64,000 nt of DNA, taken from Duganella qianjiadongensis (GTDB lineage: Bacteria > Pseudomonadota > Gammaproteobacteria > Burkholderiales > Burkholderiaceae_D). The notes beneath the pieces are model-generated. The model saw only the letters and a program-made list of their open reading frames with translations. It made no database searches and had not been told where the DNA came from. The position numbers were made by a program, and so were the translations under genes. The DNA is taken from assembly GCF_009857915.1 (NCBI RefSeq), contig NZ_WWCM01000014.1:55921-119920 (forward strand). The letters run 5' to 3'. Position 1 is the stretch's first letter. Each line of letters starts with the position of its first letter. Below, piece after piece: positions 62,462 through 64,000 of this stretch.

Positions 62462-63855
62462 TATTTATTCTGCTTCACGTCCTTCCTCCCAGACCACATG
62501 GCTATGTCAAGCTGGCTCAAGCCTCCGGCCTGAGCGAGCGTGTTCAAGTAGTGGCGGAACTGATGTGTGTGGACTCGAATCGGACTACCATCCAACTCAT
62601 AAAAACCATAACAGTCAAAGATGGACTGAACGCCAGTGGTTGACCGCGCGCCAAGCCGGTTATGAATTTGCGGGTGCGTCACTGGCTCAATCACGCTGCG
62701 AATGCGTGTTTTAGCGGCACTCAATGCATTACGCTGGATCACGAAAAGCGCCTCGCTGTACTTGAGACCTGTTTTCTGGTCCGCGACAGGAAACCCTCGT
62801 GGCAGTTGTTTAATCACGGCCACTTCGACATCACTGAAACGAACGTAAGCGCTCTTCCCGCGCATATGCTTGGGAATTTGATGTGTATTGCACCACACGA
62901 TTGGAACACCTTTTTTCACCGGGCCAGCAAAGATGATTTCCCCAACATCTGCCATGCTCAACCATTCTTCTGTTCGGAAGTGCTCAGTATCTTCCGTCAG
63001 ATAAAGGCCATTCGGATTCTCCTCATACCAACGTGCAATTTTTCGCGCCTCATCAGTCAGTCCTCGGATTTTCCCGACTGCCTCTTCGACAACACTCGTC
63101 ATTGATGGAATAATCCACTTCACCATCGGTGCTGCCCCCTTCGCGGGCCACCATCTCAAACCATAAGCATCTTCATCAGAACTTTCGCGTTTCTGACGAA
63201 CCTCGCAATCGACCGGAAGGCTAAGCACCTCACTGATACGATCTGGCGCCGAGCACAGAATTGCTGTGATCGACGACACTAGGACATTTCCCGGTTCAGT
63301 AGCTAAAAGAAACACCTTGGGCAATGCATTGAGCGCAGCCTGACTTGGCATCTTGGCCTCCCGACGCTCATCAGCCTCCTTGCCAACTCTGACTGTATCG
63401 ACCGGCCTTTTTATCGGATTCCGCCACTGAACTGGTATGTCAGATAAAGCATTGTCCCGAATGAAATCAGAGATTTTTTCAAGTTGGCCACCGACTCTAT
63501 AAGCAACGGTCGCAGCTCCCCGCCCATGCAAAAGCTGAGCTGCGCGGTTCAGAACATGACTATCGATTCGCACAGGATCTCCTGCGCCTGTCTCAAGCAA
63601 GGCTGCTTCTAGGGCACGCAGCGCGCCTATGCGCGCGCCAACGCTATGTGACGGATTCATGCCTTGCTGGTATCGCATGTAAGACTTCGCGAAGGACTTG
63701 AACGGTTCACGCATCATGACAAGTTCGCGCTTGTTACAGGTGTCAAGGTTGCTGAATACCATTCGCACCGCACTTTTTTTTCCTGATAATTTGATGGTAT
63801 CGGAAACGTTCCAGATATCGCCATCAAAATCCAAAGTCTCGCCAAATATCGTCAA
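62221..63855 (-). CDS. Tyrosine recombinase/integrase-like protein, damaged at both ends
   Basis: An open frame of 544 residues contains the catalytic set: Arg in SAPDRISEVLSL (about 212), Lys near VKWIIP, HQFRH (about 431-435) and Tyr in NKYYDH (about 465). The last about 60 residues are the antisense of the ABC-3C ATPase and are not native. The 5' side stays open through an IS3 left end at 63874 with only a weak TTG at 63855, so the true N-terminus is probably lost. It likely belonged to a genomic island. Confidence 0.72.
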   Translation of the reverse strand: MTIFGETLDFDGDIWNVSDTIKLSGKKSAVRMVFSNLDTCNKRELVMMREPFKSFAKSYMRYQQGMNPSHSVGARIGALRALEAALLETGAGDPVRIDSHVLNRAAQLLHGRGAATVAYRVGGQLEKISDFIRDNALSDIPVQWRNPIKRPVDTVRVGKEADERREAKMPSQAALNALPKVFLLATEPGNVLVSSITAILCSAPDRISEVLSLPVDCEVRQKRESSDEDAYGLRWWPAKGAAPMVKWIIPSMTSVVEEAVGKIRGLTDEARKIARWYEENPNGLYLTEDTEHFRTEEWLSMADVGEIIFAGPVKKGVPIVWCNTHQIPKHMRGKSAYVRFSDVEVAVIKQLPRGFPVADQKTGLKYSEALFVIQRNALSAAKTRIRSVIEPVTHPQIHNRLGARSTTGVQSIFDCYGFYELDGSPIRVHTHQFRHYLNTLAQAGGLSQLDIAMWSGRKDVKQNKYYDHETPAAIVARIRSAVGDDTGLFSAMISSSETTAYGDKRNIDKLSLFPLPSRTICLPANPITLSNICETESVRLESCF

Positions 63856-63873
63856 CTTCGTCCTGCACAGATC

Positions 63874-64000
63874 TGAACCGTTCCGGAAAACTGGGAGGCT
63901 CCATTATTTGAGAAAATGGATCTATGAAAAAATCTAAGCACTCGCCCGAAGTAATCGAACGCTCCGTCCGTATGGTCATGGAATGCCAAGGCGAGCACAG
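63874..64000 (+). mobile_element. IS3-family insertion sequence, left end (continues beyond window)
   Basis: The sequence TGAACCGTTCCGG at 63874 resembles the terminal inverted repeat of IS3-group elements (TGAACC...). It is followed 50 bp later by an OrfA start. Insertion is in the 5' part of the recombinase gene. The other end and target duplication are outside the window. Confidence 0.75.
63924..64000 (+). CDS. IS3-family transposase OrfA (partial)
   Basis: The first 25 codons (MKKSKHSPEVIERSVRM...) match the HTH-type N-terminus of IS3 OrfA proteins. The 3' part is beyond the window end. Confidence 0.75.
   Translation, partial: MKKSKHSPEVIERSVRMVMECQGEH

Overview
The sequence is GC-rich, with strongly third-position-biased codons, and its gene content (FkbH, FdtA, VioA-like sugar enzymes, a type I exporter, a general porin, a flavohaemoprotein) is typical of a betaproteobacterium. 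The best guess is Oxalobacteraceae (Duganella/Massilia/Janthinobacterium-like). This is inferred from protein style, not from a marker gene. No rRNA, tRNA or CRISPR array was seen.

Region 1 (1-37.4 kb) holds three giant genes. One is on the + strand (its 5' end is probably outside the window) and two lie in tandem on the - strand. Each encodes about 2,400-2,560 residues, made mostly of 270-290 tandem octapeptides of the form L-[ST]-[ST]-x-Q-[ILV]-x-A. An EF-hand-like Ca-binding block and a short C-terminal tail follow. The two - strand genes lead into a HlyB-like ABC exporter with a degenerate C39 domain, a HlyD-like adaptor and a family-2 glycosyltransferase. After the + strand gene comes a three-part SPINDLY/OGT + GT2 + methyltransferase fusion, then a GT2 enzyme and a nucleotide-sugar set (two nearly identical FdtA-type ketoisomerases, FkbH, an acyl carrier protein, a GNAT enzyme, a VOC protein, a DegT aminotransferase).

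Region 2 (38.1-47.3 kb) is a compact + strand operon behind a good sigma70-like promoter: ACP, KAS III, SDR, PglD/NeuD-like acetyltransferase, Rieske oxygenase, second KAS III, second ACP, second SDR, acyl-activating enzyme, alpha/beta hydrolase, then a VioA-like aminotransferase. Together with region 1 it resembles the glycosylation islands that build acylated amino-deoxysugars on flagellin in Pseudomonas. No flagellar gene is present. The obvious candidate acceptor is the Ser/Thr-rich octapeptide proteins themselves. This proposed system (giant secreted repeat protein + exporter + OGT-like transferase + acylated-sugar pathway) is the main discovery candidate in the window.

Region 3 (47.3-59.7 kb) is ordinary chromosome: a TetR/methyltransferase pair with a fine palindromic operator, an NAD-dependent epimerase-like gene divergent from an HTH regulator, a TMEM175-type channel, a LysR-porin-ModA-like-MFS tricarboxylate locus, a PQQ-propeller lipoprotein followed by an acyltransferase-3 stub, flavohaemoprotein, and a polysaccharide deacetylase.

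Region 4 (59.7-64 kb) is more AT-rich and looks like a decayed defence/mobile patch. It has a three-gene ABC-3C-type conflict system with a PD-(D/E)XK-like nuclease, whose ATPase is cut off at about 62.4 kb by a junction with a tyrosine recombinase gene in the opposite orientation. That recombinase is in turn interrupted at its 5' end by the left end of an IS3-family element running off the window.
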